A stretch of DNA of 31,237 nt. Source: Treponema sp. (GTDB lineage: Bacteria; Spirochaetota; Spirochaetia; Treponematales; Treponemataceae). Of this stretch, positions 17,309-24,003 are shown piece after piece. The notes below the pieces were generated by a model. That model did not search any database and had not been told where the DNA came from. It worked only from the letters and a program-made list of their open reading frames with translations. Each line of letters starts with the position of its first letter. Within the stretch, counting starts at the first letter, position 1. The DNA is taken from the NCBI GenBank assembly GCA_023231445.1, contig JALNVF010000023.1:1-31237 (forward strand), read 5' to 3'. The position numbers and the translations under genes are program-made.

Positions 17309-17337
17309 TTGCTTCTTCCTGAATTTAATTGTATACT
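17309..17337 (+). promoter_or_regulatory. Promoter of the GNAT gene
   Basis: TTGCTT (17309-17314) and TATACT (17332-17337) are separated by 17 bp, a good sigma-70-type arrangement. It begins 4 bp after the decayed terminal repeat, so the acetyltransferase gene probably has its own start and does not depend on array transcription. Confidence 0.6.
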
Positions 17338-17366
17338 TTTTACTGTCTTCGGACAAAGGAAATAAA

Positions 17367-17831
17367 ATGGACTGTACGTTTCGAACAGCAGACCCGGATG
17401 AAATCGATAAACTTCTCATGATGCGGATTGAATTTGTTAAAGATATTCATCCTGAATATGATGAGAATAAAATAAATGAACTGAAAACCGGTTCTTATAA
17501 ATATATAAAAGAGCATATGCAGAACAACTCGTACACAGGATTTTTTGGAGAAGTTAATAACGAAATAGTATGCTCTACATCGCTGCTCATTTATACATAT
17601 CCGCCGTTATATTCGTCGGAATACCGGAAGATAGGCCATGTGTTGAATTTCTATACCCGGAAAAAATTCAGAAATCTCGGATACGGTAAGGCGATGATGG
17701 AATGTGTAAAAGAATATGGTAAAGCATATGATTTTTACAGGCTCGATTTGTCGGCAACGGAAGCCGGTTATCCGCTGTACAGAAAATGCGGTTTCAGAGA
17801 TTCGGAACGGATTATGGATTATGAGTTGTAA
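17367..17831 (+). CDS. GNAT-family N-acetyltransferase
   Basis: From the ATG at 17367 the protein has 154 residues. AAGGA (17356-17360) is 6 nt upstream. A start at 17292 would lie inside the decayed CRISPR repeat and was rejected. The acetyl-CoA binding motif A is visible as FYTRKKFRNLGYGKAMMECV (R-x-x-G-x-G/A type). A C-terminal Y-P-L-Y-R-K-C-G-F segment is typical of the fold. The N-terminus (FRTADPDEIDKLLMMRIEFV) resembles common GNAT openings. The substrate cannot be read from the sequence. The gene stands alone between the array and minus-strand remnants. Confidence 0.85.
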   Translation: MDCTFRTADPDEIDKLLMMRIEFVKDIHPEYDENKINELKTGSYKYIKEHMQNNSYTGFFGEVNNEIVCSTSLLIYTYPPLYSSEYRKIGHVLNFYTRKKFRNLGYGKAMMECVKEYGKAYDFYRLDLSATEAGYPLYRKCGFRDSERIMDYEL

Positions 17832-17989
17832 GAAGTTGAACCGTATTTCAGCAAATATGTTTTTTTCAAAATACTGAGTATTTCCCGGAATATGGTTTTC
17901 CGGTCACTTTCGATAACCTCCCTGTCCATTTCCCGCTTCCAGAGCACCCAGTCGGTACGTATCTTATCAAGAGTCTTCTGTGCTTCCAT
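17819..17989 (-). CDS. Small 56-residue ORF of unknown function, possibly a remnant
   Basis: The minus-strand frame begins MEAQKTLDKIRTDWVLWKRE and continues with MDREVIESDRKTIFREIL to a TAA stop inside the 3' end of the GNAT gene (13-bp overlap). Charged, helix-prone composition suggests true coding rather than a shadow. No Shine-Dalgarno is clear. It starts 9 bp after the stop of another small frame (17999-18175), so both may be pieces of one decayed gene or a two-gene unit. I do not recognise the family. Confidence 0.4.
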   Translation of the reverse strand: MEAQKTLDKIRTDWVLWKREMDREVIESDRKTIFREILSILKKTYLLKYGSTSYNS

Positions 17990-17998
17990 AATTTCTAC

Positions 17999-18175
17999 CT
18001 ATAAAAAGTCGGGCGAAGCTCGCGCGCAAAGGATTGCGCGGATCGCATTTTGTTCAGCCGGATGTCTGACATACTCCTGTTTGTAAGGGTTGTCGGCATC
18101 TATCATAAACTTATACCGTCTTTCTTCCGAATGCAGGTTTTCCGGCCGTATAAAACGCAATTGGCTAAACCGCCA
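17999..18175 (-). pseudogene. Coding-like fragment lacking a proper start
   Basis: The minus-strand frame is open for 58 codons between a TGA at 18176-18178 and a TAG at 17999-18001. It reads like real protein: FSQLRFIRPENLHSEERRY, then KFMIDADNPYKQEYVRHPAE. The only in-frame ATG is internal (KFMIDADN), and no ribosome site precedes it. It is most likely the 3' part of a truncated gene of unknown family. The frame directly downstream (17819-17989) could be its continuation or a partner. Confidence 0.4.
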
Positions 18176-18199
18176 TCATACTATGCTTCGTACTGGCTT

Positions 18200-18247
18200 G
18201 GCAGGTGAGTTTCCTCACCTGAAAACGGGTGAGAAAACTCACCTGCC
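18200..18247. repeat. Nested inverted repeat with two alternative folds
   Basis: GGCAGGTGAGTTT (18200-18212) is the exact reverse complement of AAACTCACCTGCC (18235-18247). Between them CTCACC and GGTGAG form an inner stem. Alternatively, CAGGTGAG-TTTC-CTCACCTG makes one local hairpin and GGTGAG-AAAA-CTCACC a second. The rest of the gene-free stretch 18176-18523 holds another inverted repeat (18373-18404) and no convincing gene. A strong GGAGGAGG (18305-18312) precedes only a four-codon frame. Confidence 0.8.
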
Positions 18248-18372
18248 GGGGCCGGTATTTCCGGGATATATTGTATGCAGATTTCAGGCACAGTCTGAAA
18301 GGCTGGAGGAGGCACATGAAACCTGCATGAAGATCCCGGTATAACCGCCCGGATAAAACGGTTAAAAAAGTA

Positions 18373-18404
18373 AGTCCGGAAAACATACCACTGTTTTCCG
18401 GACT
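18373..18404 (-). terminator. Perfect 13-bp inverted repeat, terminator-like on the minus strand
   Basis: AGTCCGGAAAACA (18373-18385) pairs perfectly with TGTTTTCCGGACT (18392-18404) around a 6-nt loop. On the minus strand the hairpin is followed by a T-rich run, the complement of GTTAAAAAAG (18361-18370). It could end transcription running leftwards, although no minus-strand gene lies immediately upstream. It may instead be an operator or a mobile repeat element. Confidence 0.5.
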
Positions 18405-18523
18405 GAGTCTGCCGGCTGAACGGCACTGTAGTACGGTATGTATACAGTGTATCTGTTCATGTCATTACTGTCAAATAAGCAGGAGACTTCCCTTTGGGAG
18501 GCACTGCCTGCGGGAGATTTTAT

Positions 18524-19219
18524 ATGATAACGATTTATACACACAAGAATATGTTTAAACAGGCAAAACACCAGCTTATCTGCCGGAGTGCGACAGGAGG
18601 AGCTGTTTCCGGGGAAGCGTTCATCGACGAAGTGGCGGAGCACAATACGACGATTACGCGTGCGGATACGCTTGCCGTTTTCGATGTTATAACCGAACTG
18701 CTGCTTAAGTACGTGCTGAACGGCGACCGCGTTTACCTGCCGTTCGGTTCGTTTTATGCAAATGCCAGTGGTACTATGGATTCCGACAACGATGCGTTTA
18801 CTCCGGGGGCGTCGGGAAGCGATCACGATATCAGCTTTATCTTTGCACCGTCGAACGAATCAAAGGAGAAAGTCAGGAAGGCATCATGGGAACGCGGTAC
18901 CGATGAAATCCGTTCAAAGCCTGTCATCATTTATCTGAAGGACGTAAAGGATAATTTCATAACGTCCATTCCTCACAACGACACACTTCTTATTAAAGGA
19001 AAGAAACTTGCGTTTGATAAGGAAACGGACGGAAACGACGTGGGCGTATTTCTTGTACAGGGAGACAAGTCGATTGAATGCACGTATTTCCAGTACGTAC
19101 GGGATAAATATATCAGTCTTCGCATCAATTCCGACGTTCCTGCCGGTAAATACTTTGTCAGTGTAAAAACGAAATACGGAGAAGCAAAGACCGATACTGA
19201 GCTGGAAGTGACTGAGTAA
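18524..19219 (+). CDS. HU-like DNA-binding protein with C-terminal DUF4469/Ig-like domain
   Basis: From the ATG at 18524 the protein has 231 residues. GGGAG (18512-18516) lies 7 nt before it. An upstream TTG at 18494 is less likely. Residues about 1-110 resemble the HU/IHF-like fold found in such proteins: GEAFIDEVAEHNTTITRADT, a helix, then GDRVYLPFGSFYANASG as the beta-arm start. After a linker, residues about 130-231 form a beta-rich Ig-like domain of the DUF4469 type, ending GKYFVSVKTKYG and a TELEVTE tail. Family members are known mostly from Bacteroidota and spirochaetes and are of unclear role. The monocistronic unit ends at a perfect terminator. Confidence 0.7.
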   Translation: MITIYTHKNMFKQAKHQLICRSATGGAVSGEAFIDEVAEHNTTITRADTLAVFDVITELLLKYVLNGDRVYLPFGSFYANASGTMDSDNDAFTPGASGSDHDISFIFAPSNESKEKVRKASWERGTDEIRSKPVIIYLKDVKDNFITSIPHNDTLLIKGKKLAFDKETDGNDVGVFLVQGDKSIECTYFQYVRDKYISLRINSDVPAGKYFVSVKTKYGEAKTDTELEVTE

Positions 19220-19250
19220 AAAAGCCTGTCAGACTTGTATCCGGGGCTTC

Positions 19251-19287
19251 AGACGGGGACACAGTGCACTGTGTCCCCGTCTTTTTT
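19251..19287 (+). terminator. Strong intrinsic terminator of the HU-like gene
   Basis: A perfect 32-bp palindrome (19251-19282) has left arm AGACGGGGACACAGTG, with its exact reverse complement following directly. It is followed by a T-run (19282-19287). It lies 31 bp after the stop codon. Confidence 0.85.
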
Positions 19288-19294
19288 AACACAG

Positions 19295-19470
19295 GCCGTG
19301 TGGTGAAACGCCATACGGCTTATTTTTTTTCACCTTAAGCCGTGTGGTGAAACGTCATACGGTCTGTGTTTTTTCACCACCAGCCGTGTGATGAAACGTC
19401 ACCCGTCTTATTTTTTTTCATTATCAGCAGGGTAGTAAAACGTCCTTCGGCCTGTCTGCATCTATAATGC
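19295..19470 (+). repeat. Tandem 44-bp units, each a terminator-like hairpin with T-run
   Basis: Units start at 19295, 19339 and 19383, with a decayed fourth at 19427. Each has CCGTGTGG (or CCGTGTGA), the loop TGAAACG, a pairing arm such as CCATACGG or TCATACGG, and then a run of six to eight T. The closing pair of the loop goes from G-C to G-U to A-U across units 1-3, which keeps the stem paired. In the wider gene-free stretch 19220-19855 there is also CTGCAT/ATGCAG at 19456-19472 and a promoter near 19625. No gene was found. Confidence 0.8.
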
Positions 19471-19624
19471 AGAACCTTACAACAGATCAGATGACAGAAA
19501 ATGTTCTCTGTCTATCAATCTGGTGGCGGATATTTCCGGATTATCATAGGGTAATACTTTTTGAAGGAAGTTACCGCTTAATAAATAAGTCTGTTCTGCA
19601 TCGAATATCCGGCTGAATATTGAC

Positions 19625-19653
19625 TTGACTTAAAAAGGTTTGTTTTGTACTAT
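19625..19653 (+). promoter_or_regulatory. Promoter of the MATE exporter gene
   Basis: TTGACT (19625-19630) and TACTAT (19648-19653) are 17 bp apart, close to the sigma-70 consensus. Transcription from here would give a leader of roughly 195 nt before the exporter ATG at 19856. Confidence 0.65.
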
Positions 19654-19855
19654 CAATCCAGTTCATCGGAGGATCGGCAGCCGCAGTTGTCTGATCGGCA
19701 TATCATATATGTTTTGTATGACAGCAGGGCGTATATGGGAGCGGGCATGATGTCAATACTGACAGTCTGCCACATAAGATGCCGGGTGCGCCCGGAATAT
19801 TTTATGCCGGTGAATCATACTATGAAAAATTTTTACCGGCAGAACGGGAGCCGGT

Positions 19856-21178
19856 ATGAATCTTTTTACTGATTCAGTAAAAAAAATCTATGCAAAATAT
19901 CTTTCCGCTGCCTTGGGAAGTTCTATTATTGTATCAATTTACAGTACCGTTGATGCTGTTGTTGTAGGTCAATACGAGGGACCTGACGGTTCTGCCGCGC
20001 TCAGCTGCATTATGCCCATGTGGTCTATGTTCATGAGCCTCGGCATCCTTATAGGAATCGGGGCATCCATTCTTATGAGTACGGCGCGCAGAAACGGTAA
20101 TAAAAGATACGGCGACGAATTTTTCACGGCTGGTATGGCTGCTGCCGGAGTTCTTTCCTGTATACTTGTAGTACTTTTTCTGTTTTACCGCGACCGCTTT
20201 CTGATGATCTGCGGAGCAGAAGGGAAAATTCTGACGCTTGCGATGTCATATACCCGCTGGCTTACTTTTGCCGTTCCCTTTTTTCTTATCGGAAACGTAT
20301 TTATGGCGTTCGTCCGAAATGACAATGCTCCGCAGCTTGCTACAGCTGCCGTTATCTGCGGCGGACTGATCAATATATCAGGTGATATTTTTTTCGTATT
20401 CGGACTTAAATGGGGTATTGGCGGTGCCGGATTTTCAACGGCGGTAAGTCAGGTTGCAGCATGTATCATACTTGCAGGACATGCATGCAGCAAAAGTAAC
20501 GGCCTCAGGTTTGTACGGATGACACTTTCTGAATTGGCGGCACGGCTGAAGCGGCTGGCGGAAACAGGATTTGCACCGTTCATAGTTGATTTTTCGTTCG
20601 GTATCGGTGTTATACTTTTTAATAATCAGATTGTGCGGTATGCCGGAACCCTCGACCTTGCGGTATACGGAGCGGTCATCAATGTTTCAATGCTTTTTCA
20701 GTCGCTCTTTTACGGCGTGGGACAGGCAGTTCAGCCGCTGATATCCGAAAATAACGGTGCAGGAAAAAACGGACGTATACGCGGATTTCTTCATTTTGCA
20801 TTTGGTACCGTCGCTGTTATGAGTATTATATTTTTTGCACTTGCAGAACTGCTGCCGGAACGGATACTCTGCATGTATATAAAAAAGACTCCGGAAGTGC
20901 TTGCGGCAAGTCCGCATATATTCCGCACATATGCAGTTTCATTTCTGCTTATGGGTGTAAATATCGTTGCAGGGTACTGCCTGCAGGCTGTACTTCGCAC
21001 GGCGGGTTCGCTCGCCGTATCGTTACTCCGGGGCTGCATTCTGTGTTCCTTGTTTGTTCTTCTTCTGCCTGCCGTTTTCGGGTACAGCGCAATCTGGTAT
21101 ACGATGCCGCTTACGGAACTGTGTACGTTTGCCGTTACCGTAGTGCAGCTCGGGAAAATGAAAAAAAGCATGCGGTGA
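19856..21178 (+). CDS. MATE-family efflux transporter
   Basis: This 440-residue polytopic protein has about 12 hydrophobic segments in two pseudo-symmetric halves. The N-terminal half contains the family feature STVDAVVVGQYEGPDGSAAL (about 30-49). GLINISGDIFFVFGLKWGIG sits at about 170-189 and GVGQAVQPLISENNGAG in the second half. MATE proteins export drugs or metabolites in exchange for H+ or Na+. The substrate is not predictable here. CGGGAG about 6 nt before the ATG is a reasonable ribosome site. Transcription likely starts at the 19625-19653 promoter. The gene converges on tonB with a 36-bp gap holding only a small GCTGC/GCAGC hairpin. Confidence 0.92.
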   Translation: MNLFTDSVKKIYAKYLSAALGSSIIVSIYSTVDAVVVGQYEGPDGSAALSCIMPMWSMFMSLGILIGIGASILMSTARRNGNKRYGDEFFTAGMAAAGVLSCILVVLFLFYRDRFLMICGAEGKILTLAMSYTRWLTFAVPFFLIGNVFMAFVRNDNAPQLATAAVICGGLINISGDIFFVFGLKWGIGGAGFSTAVSQVAACIILAGHACSKSNGLRFVRMTLSELAARLKRLAETGFAPFIVDFSFGIGVILFNNQIVRYAGTLDLAVYGAVINVSMLFQSLFYGVGQAVQPLISENNGAGKNGRIRGFLHFAFGTVAVMSIIFFALAELLPERILCMYIKKTPEVLAASPHIFRTYAVSFLLMGVNIVAGYCLQAVLRTAGSLAVSLLRGCILCSLFVLLLPAVFGYSAIWYTMPLTELCTFAVTVVQLGKMKKSMR

Positions 21179-21214
21179 ACATTCTGCTGCGTATAAAGCA
21201 GCGGAGCACTGTAA

Positions 21215-21835
21215 TCATTTCAGGGAAAAGCGTACGGGATACCTGAATCTGACGGCTGCAGGTTTTCCGTTTACGAGCGCGGGTGTACAGGTAAGACCGG
21301 TCACGGCGTTTACGGCAGCTTCCGCAAATCCGTAACCGGGATCCTTAAGCACGTTGATTTTCCGTATCCGTCCTTCCGCATCTATGAACAGCTCAAGGTA
21401 TACGACTCCTTCTATGCCCTGTTTCAATGCCATCGGCGGATAATTTATGCGCGCAAGAATTTCTTTTGAAGGTATCTGTGGTATGAGCGAAATTTTATGC
21501 TGCGGCAGATAATCAGGTTCCGCATCATTTTGTTCTGCTCCCTGCGCCGGTTTCTGTTCTATAACGGTATCGTCCGTCTCCTGGATCGTACTGGACGATT
21601 TGGGCTGGGCGGCGACGACGCGCTGAACGGTACCCTGTACAGGCGGAGGTGTGTATTCCTGAATGTCCACCAGTTTGAGTACCTGATATTCTTCTTCGTT
21701 CACCGGCTTTTCTTCTGTATGTTTTGAGAACTTAACGGACAGTATGAGTACTGCCGACAGCACCGTCATAACTGCAAACAGCACGGGCCGTATTGTCCTG
21801 ACGAACTGAATGCCTGTATCTTCCGTAATTTTCAT
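21215..21835 (-). CDS. tonB: Energy transducer TonB
   Basis: The 206-residue protein has one N-terminal membrane anchor (about 15-34) and a periplasmic linker with PPPVQG and many Q, S, P and E residues. A C-terminal TonB domain follows at about 125-206, with INYPPMALKQGIEGVVYLEL and IDAEGRIRKINVLKDPGYG. That is the standard Y-P-x-x-A and G-x-V-x-x-x-x-x-I-D-x-x-G pattern. It carries energy from the ExbB-ExbD motor to outer-membrane receptors. It is the last gene of the operon. Its start overlaps the upstream exbD stop by 4 bp, so translation is coupled. Confidence 0.92.
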   Translation of the reverse strand: MKITEDTGIQFVRTIRPVLFAVMTVLSAVLILSVKFSKHTEEKPVNEEEYQVLKLVDIQEYTPPPVQGTVQRVVAAQPKSSSTIQETDDTVIEQKPAQGAEQNDAEPDYLPQHKISLIPQIPSKEILARINYPPMALKQGIEGVVYLELFIDAEGRIRKINVLKDPGYGFAEAAVNAVTGLTCTPALVNGKPAAVRFRYPVRFSLK

Positions 21836-22248
21836 GTTTTTTCCCGTACAACAAAACTGACTGTGCGGTACTGCAGCAGCTGCAGTATCTGTACAACCGA
21901 ATTCACGTACCGGTACGGCGTATTGCGGTCCGCTATGATATGAATCCGTGTTCCCGGATTCTCCGTAATAACGGCGGCAATTTTCTGTTCAAGTTCACTT
22001 TCCGTTACCGGAACGCCTTTACCGTGTTCTCCGACGCTTGTTTCTCCGCTGCTCTGAATCCATATCTCAAAGTTTTTCTCCAGCTGCGTTTTTTCGACTG
22101 TCTCCGCTTCGCTGTATTGGATCTTGGCTTCGTACCGCTGGTTCATAAGTGAAATAAGCATGATGAAAATAAGCAGAAGAAAGCCTATATCCGACATTGA
22201 AGAGGTTGTAATGGACGGTGCCTTTTTTTTCCGTGCAAGCCTGAACAT
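21832..22248 (-). CDS. exbD: ExbD/TolR-family biopolymer transport protein (second copy)
   Basis: The 138-residue protein has a single transmembrane helix at about 18-38 (SDIGFLLLIFIMLISLM) preceded by a basic cytoplasmic tail. The membrane aspartate typical of the proton path is D21 in SMSDIGFLL. The periplasmic domain includes IHIIADRNTPYRYVNSVVQI, a family feature. It differs strongly from the neighbouring exbD, so it is an old paralogue rather than a recent copy. Stop and start overlap with tonB by 4 bp and abut the first exbD. Confidence 0.88.
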   Translation of the reverse strand: MFRLARKKKAPSITTSSMSDIGFLLLIFIMLISLMNQRYEAKIQYSEAETVEKTQLEKNFEIWIQSSGETSVGEHGKGVPVTESELEQKIAAVITENPGTRIHIIADRNTPYRYVNSVVQILQLLQYRTVSFVVREKT

Positions 22249-22652
22249 CAGTTGTCCTCCATTCTGAATGAAAAGTTTTCGACGCCGAGTTTTCTGATTA
22301 TACCGATCACGTCTATAACGTTCTGGTAGGGTGTGTCAGGCGCTATGGCAAGAACGAATGTCATGTTCGGATGTCCTGTAAGTGTATGCCGTACCGTTTC
22401 TTCCAGTCCGTCCATCGTCATCTTTTTCCCATCAATAAGAACAGTTCCGCTGCTCTCCAGAACACACCTGAGCAGGTCATTCTTTTGTACTATGCGCGGT
22501 ACGGCTGTATCGGGCAGGCGCATAAGAAAACCTTTGTTAACGTTAAAGCCTGCGGTAACAATAAAGAAAATGATGAGCAGGAACGAAAGATCGTTGAGCG
22601 ATCCGGAACTGCCGGGATCATCGCCGAGCCTGGTATGGCGCGTCAGTTTCAT
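22248..22652 (-). CDS. exbD: ExbD/TolR-family biopolymer transport protein (first copy)
   Basis: The 134-residue protein shows the ExbD layout. It has a short basic N-terminus, a membrane helix with the conserved aspartate (SLNDLSFLLIIFFIV, D21), and a periplasmic alpha/beta domain ending LGVENFSFRMEDN. FVLAIAPDTPYQNVIDVIGI corresponds to the conserved D-x-x-x-x-Y segment. Its start overlaps the exbB-like gene by 4 bp. Two different ExbD proteins in one operon suggest a heteromeric motor, as known in some TonB systems. Confidence 0.9.
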   Translation of the reverse strand: MKLTRHTRLGDDPGSSGSLNDLSFLLIIFFIVTAGFNVNKGFLMRLPDTAVPRIVQKNDLLRCVLESSGTVLIDGKKMTMDGLEETVRHTLTGHPNMTFVLAIAPDTPYQNVIDVIGIIRKLGVENFSFRMEDN

Positions 22653-23311
22653 ACCGCACTTTCTCCGCCGGCGGTGTTTCTGCTCCGGTAATCAAGAATT
22701 TCCGGTACAAGATCGTTCACCGCTTTAGTTATTTCCGCTGCAAAAAAGTCGACACGCTGTGCAAGCAGGTTATACGCGACAAGGGCTGTAATTGCGATGA
22801 CAAGGCCGAATACGGTTGTTACGAGTGCTTCATAAATACCGTTTGCAACAAGCTGTGCATTTACGTCAGTTGCTTCTGCAATCGATCTGAACGCACCGAT
22901 CATGCCGCTTACCGTTCCCAGAAATCCGGTGAGCGGTGCGATAGACGACAGGGACGTGAGGTAATTGAATCCGTTTTCAAGCCGCCGTATCCGCTCCTCT
23001 GCTTCTCCTTCCGCTGCGCGTTCCATACGGCTTTCTCCGAAACGTGCGTTCTTCAGGAGTACGAGCAGTACTGAAGCCGCGGTATTTTTCCGCGGCTGGG
23101 CCTGCAGAAACGAAACTGCGTCGTCCATTTTGTCTGCAGCAACAAACTGCTGTGTCTGTGTGCTCAGCGACGCTACTTTCAGGTTGTGATAGAAAATATA
23201 TATAATCCGTTCAATGATGATTGCAACTGTTGCGATTGCAAATGCAAGCAGCGGCCACATGAATATTCCGCCCAGGCGGAACATTGCTATAAGACTTGTC
23301 TGTGTGTTCAT
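22649..23311 (-). CDS. exbB: MotA/TolQ/ExbB proton channel family protein
   Basis: The 220-residue protein has three membrane segments (about 14-36, 128-150 and 168-190). The family hallmark APLTGFLGTVSGMIGAF lies at about 128-144. The cytoplasmic region between helices one and two is charged and helical, as expected. With ExbD it forms the proton-driven motor that energises TonB. The gene follows the lipoprotein gene by 4 bp. Confidence 0.93.
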   Translation of the reverse strand: MNTQTSLIAMFRLGGIFMWPLLAFAIATVAIIIERIIYIFYHNLKVASLSTQTQQFVAADKMDDAVSFLQAQPRKNTAASVLLVLLKNARFGESRMERAAEGEAEERIRRLENGFNYLTSLSSIAPLTGFLGTVSGMIGAFRSIAEATDVNAQLVANGIYEALVTTVFGLVIAITALVAYNLLAQRVDFFAAEITKAVNDLVPEILDYRSRNTAGGESAV

Positions 23312-23315
23312 ATAC

Positions 23316-23984
23316 TTATTTCTCCTTTCTCCAGTTCATAGATAATACATGTTCGTCATCAAACGGCAGGTCAAGGGCGAACCGGAAGAGCGGTGCACAT
23401 TCCTGCCAGTCCCGCTTAAGCGTCCCTGTTTCCAGTATCTGCCGGAATTGATCCGGTACTGCAGGATATTCTTTCCCCCTGTTCTTTTTTTTCGTCATGC
23501 CCGGCAGCGCAGCTGCTGCATCTTCATATCCCAGGCCGTTCTGTGAAAGCCATGCACATACTGCTTCTATCCGGTCCCACCTGTCTGTCATCTGCGTAAG
23601 GGCACGGTCATCCTCCAGAAGGGTGTCTTCATACCGCAGAGAAGCCTGTTCCGGAACGGTAACGGTGACGGGTTCCGTCACATGCAGTATGAATGTCTGT
23701 TTTTCTGTACGCTGCGCGGTAATTTTTCCTGATGCGCTGAACCTGACTTCTGTCCAGCCGTCGCGCCAGTTTGAAAACCAGTATACGCTCCGTACGTCGT
23801 ATTCCCCGTCGTCCTCCGGTACTGCTGCGATTTTTATGATGGCATGGTATTTGTTTTCACCTGATACAAATACACTTTCACCCTTTTCTGCCGGTGGAAC
23901 GCCGGTACTCATACAGCCGGTTACTATGCATGCAGAAGAGATAAGCAGTGCAGCTGTAATCCGTATAAATAGTTGTTTTTTCAT
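23316..23984 (-). CDS. Lipoprotein of unknown function in the TonB operon
   Basis: The 222-residue protein has a lipoprotein signal (AALLISSACIVTGC, with the acylated cysteine at 24). AAGGAAAA precedes the ATG. The mature part is soluble and beta-rich at first (YHAIIKIAAVPEDDGEYDVR) and helical at the end, with MTKKKNRGKEYPAVPDQFRQ. I do not recognise the domain. Its position between the receptor and ExbB genes suggests a substrate-binding or receptor-partner role. The last 95 bp plus stop region recur with about five differences in the remnant at 27023-27392. Confidence 0.8.
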   Translation of the reverse strand: MKKQLFIRITAALLISSACIVTGCMSTGVPPAEKGESVFVSGENKYHAIIKIAAVPEDDGEYDVRSVYWFSNWRDGWTEVRFSASGKITAQRTEKQTFILHVTEPVTVTVPEQASLRYEDTLLEDDRALTQMTDRWDRIEAVCAWLSQNGLGYEDAAAALPGMTKKKNRGKEYPAVPDQFRQILETGTLKRDWQECAPLFRFALDLPFDDEHVLSMNWRKEK

Positions 23985-24003
23985 GATTTTTCCTTAAATA
24001 TAT

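Noticed and set aside
13485..17419. Many minus-strand open frames of 60-260 codons with repeated motifs such as RFIPTHVGN, VYPHACGEQ and GLSPRMWGT
   Set aside because: They are translations of the CRISPR repeat in three phases. With a 61-bp period, the frames cycle every three units and stay open by chance. They have no starts or ribosome sites of their own.
19645..19872. 75-codon frame before the MATE gene
   Set aside because: It overlaps the promoter -10 and the MATE start in another frame. Its start lies upstream of the likely transcription start.
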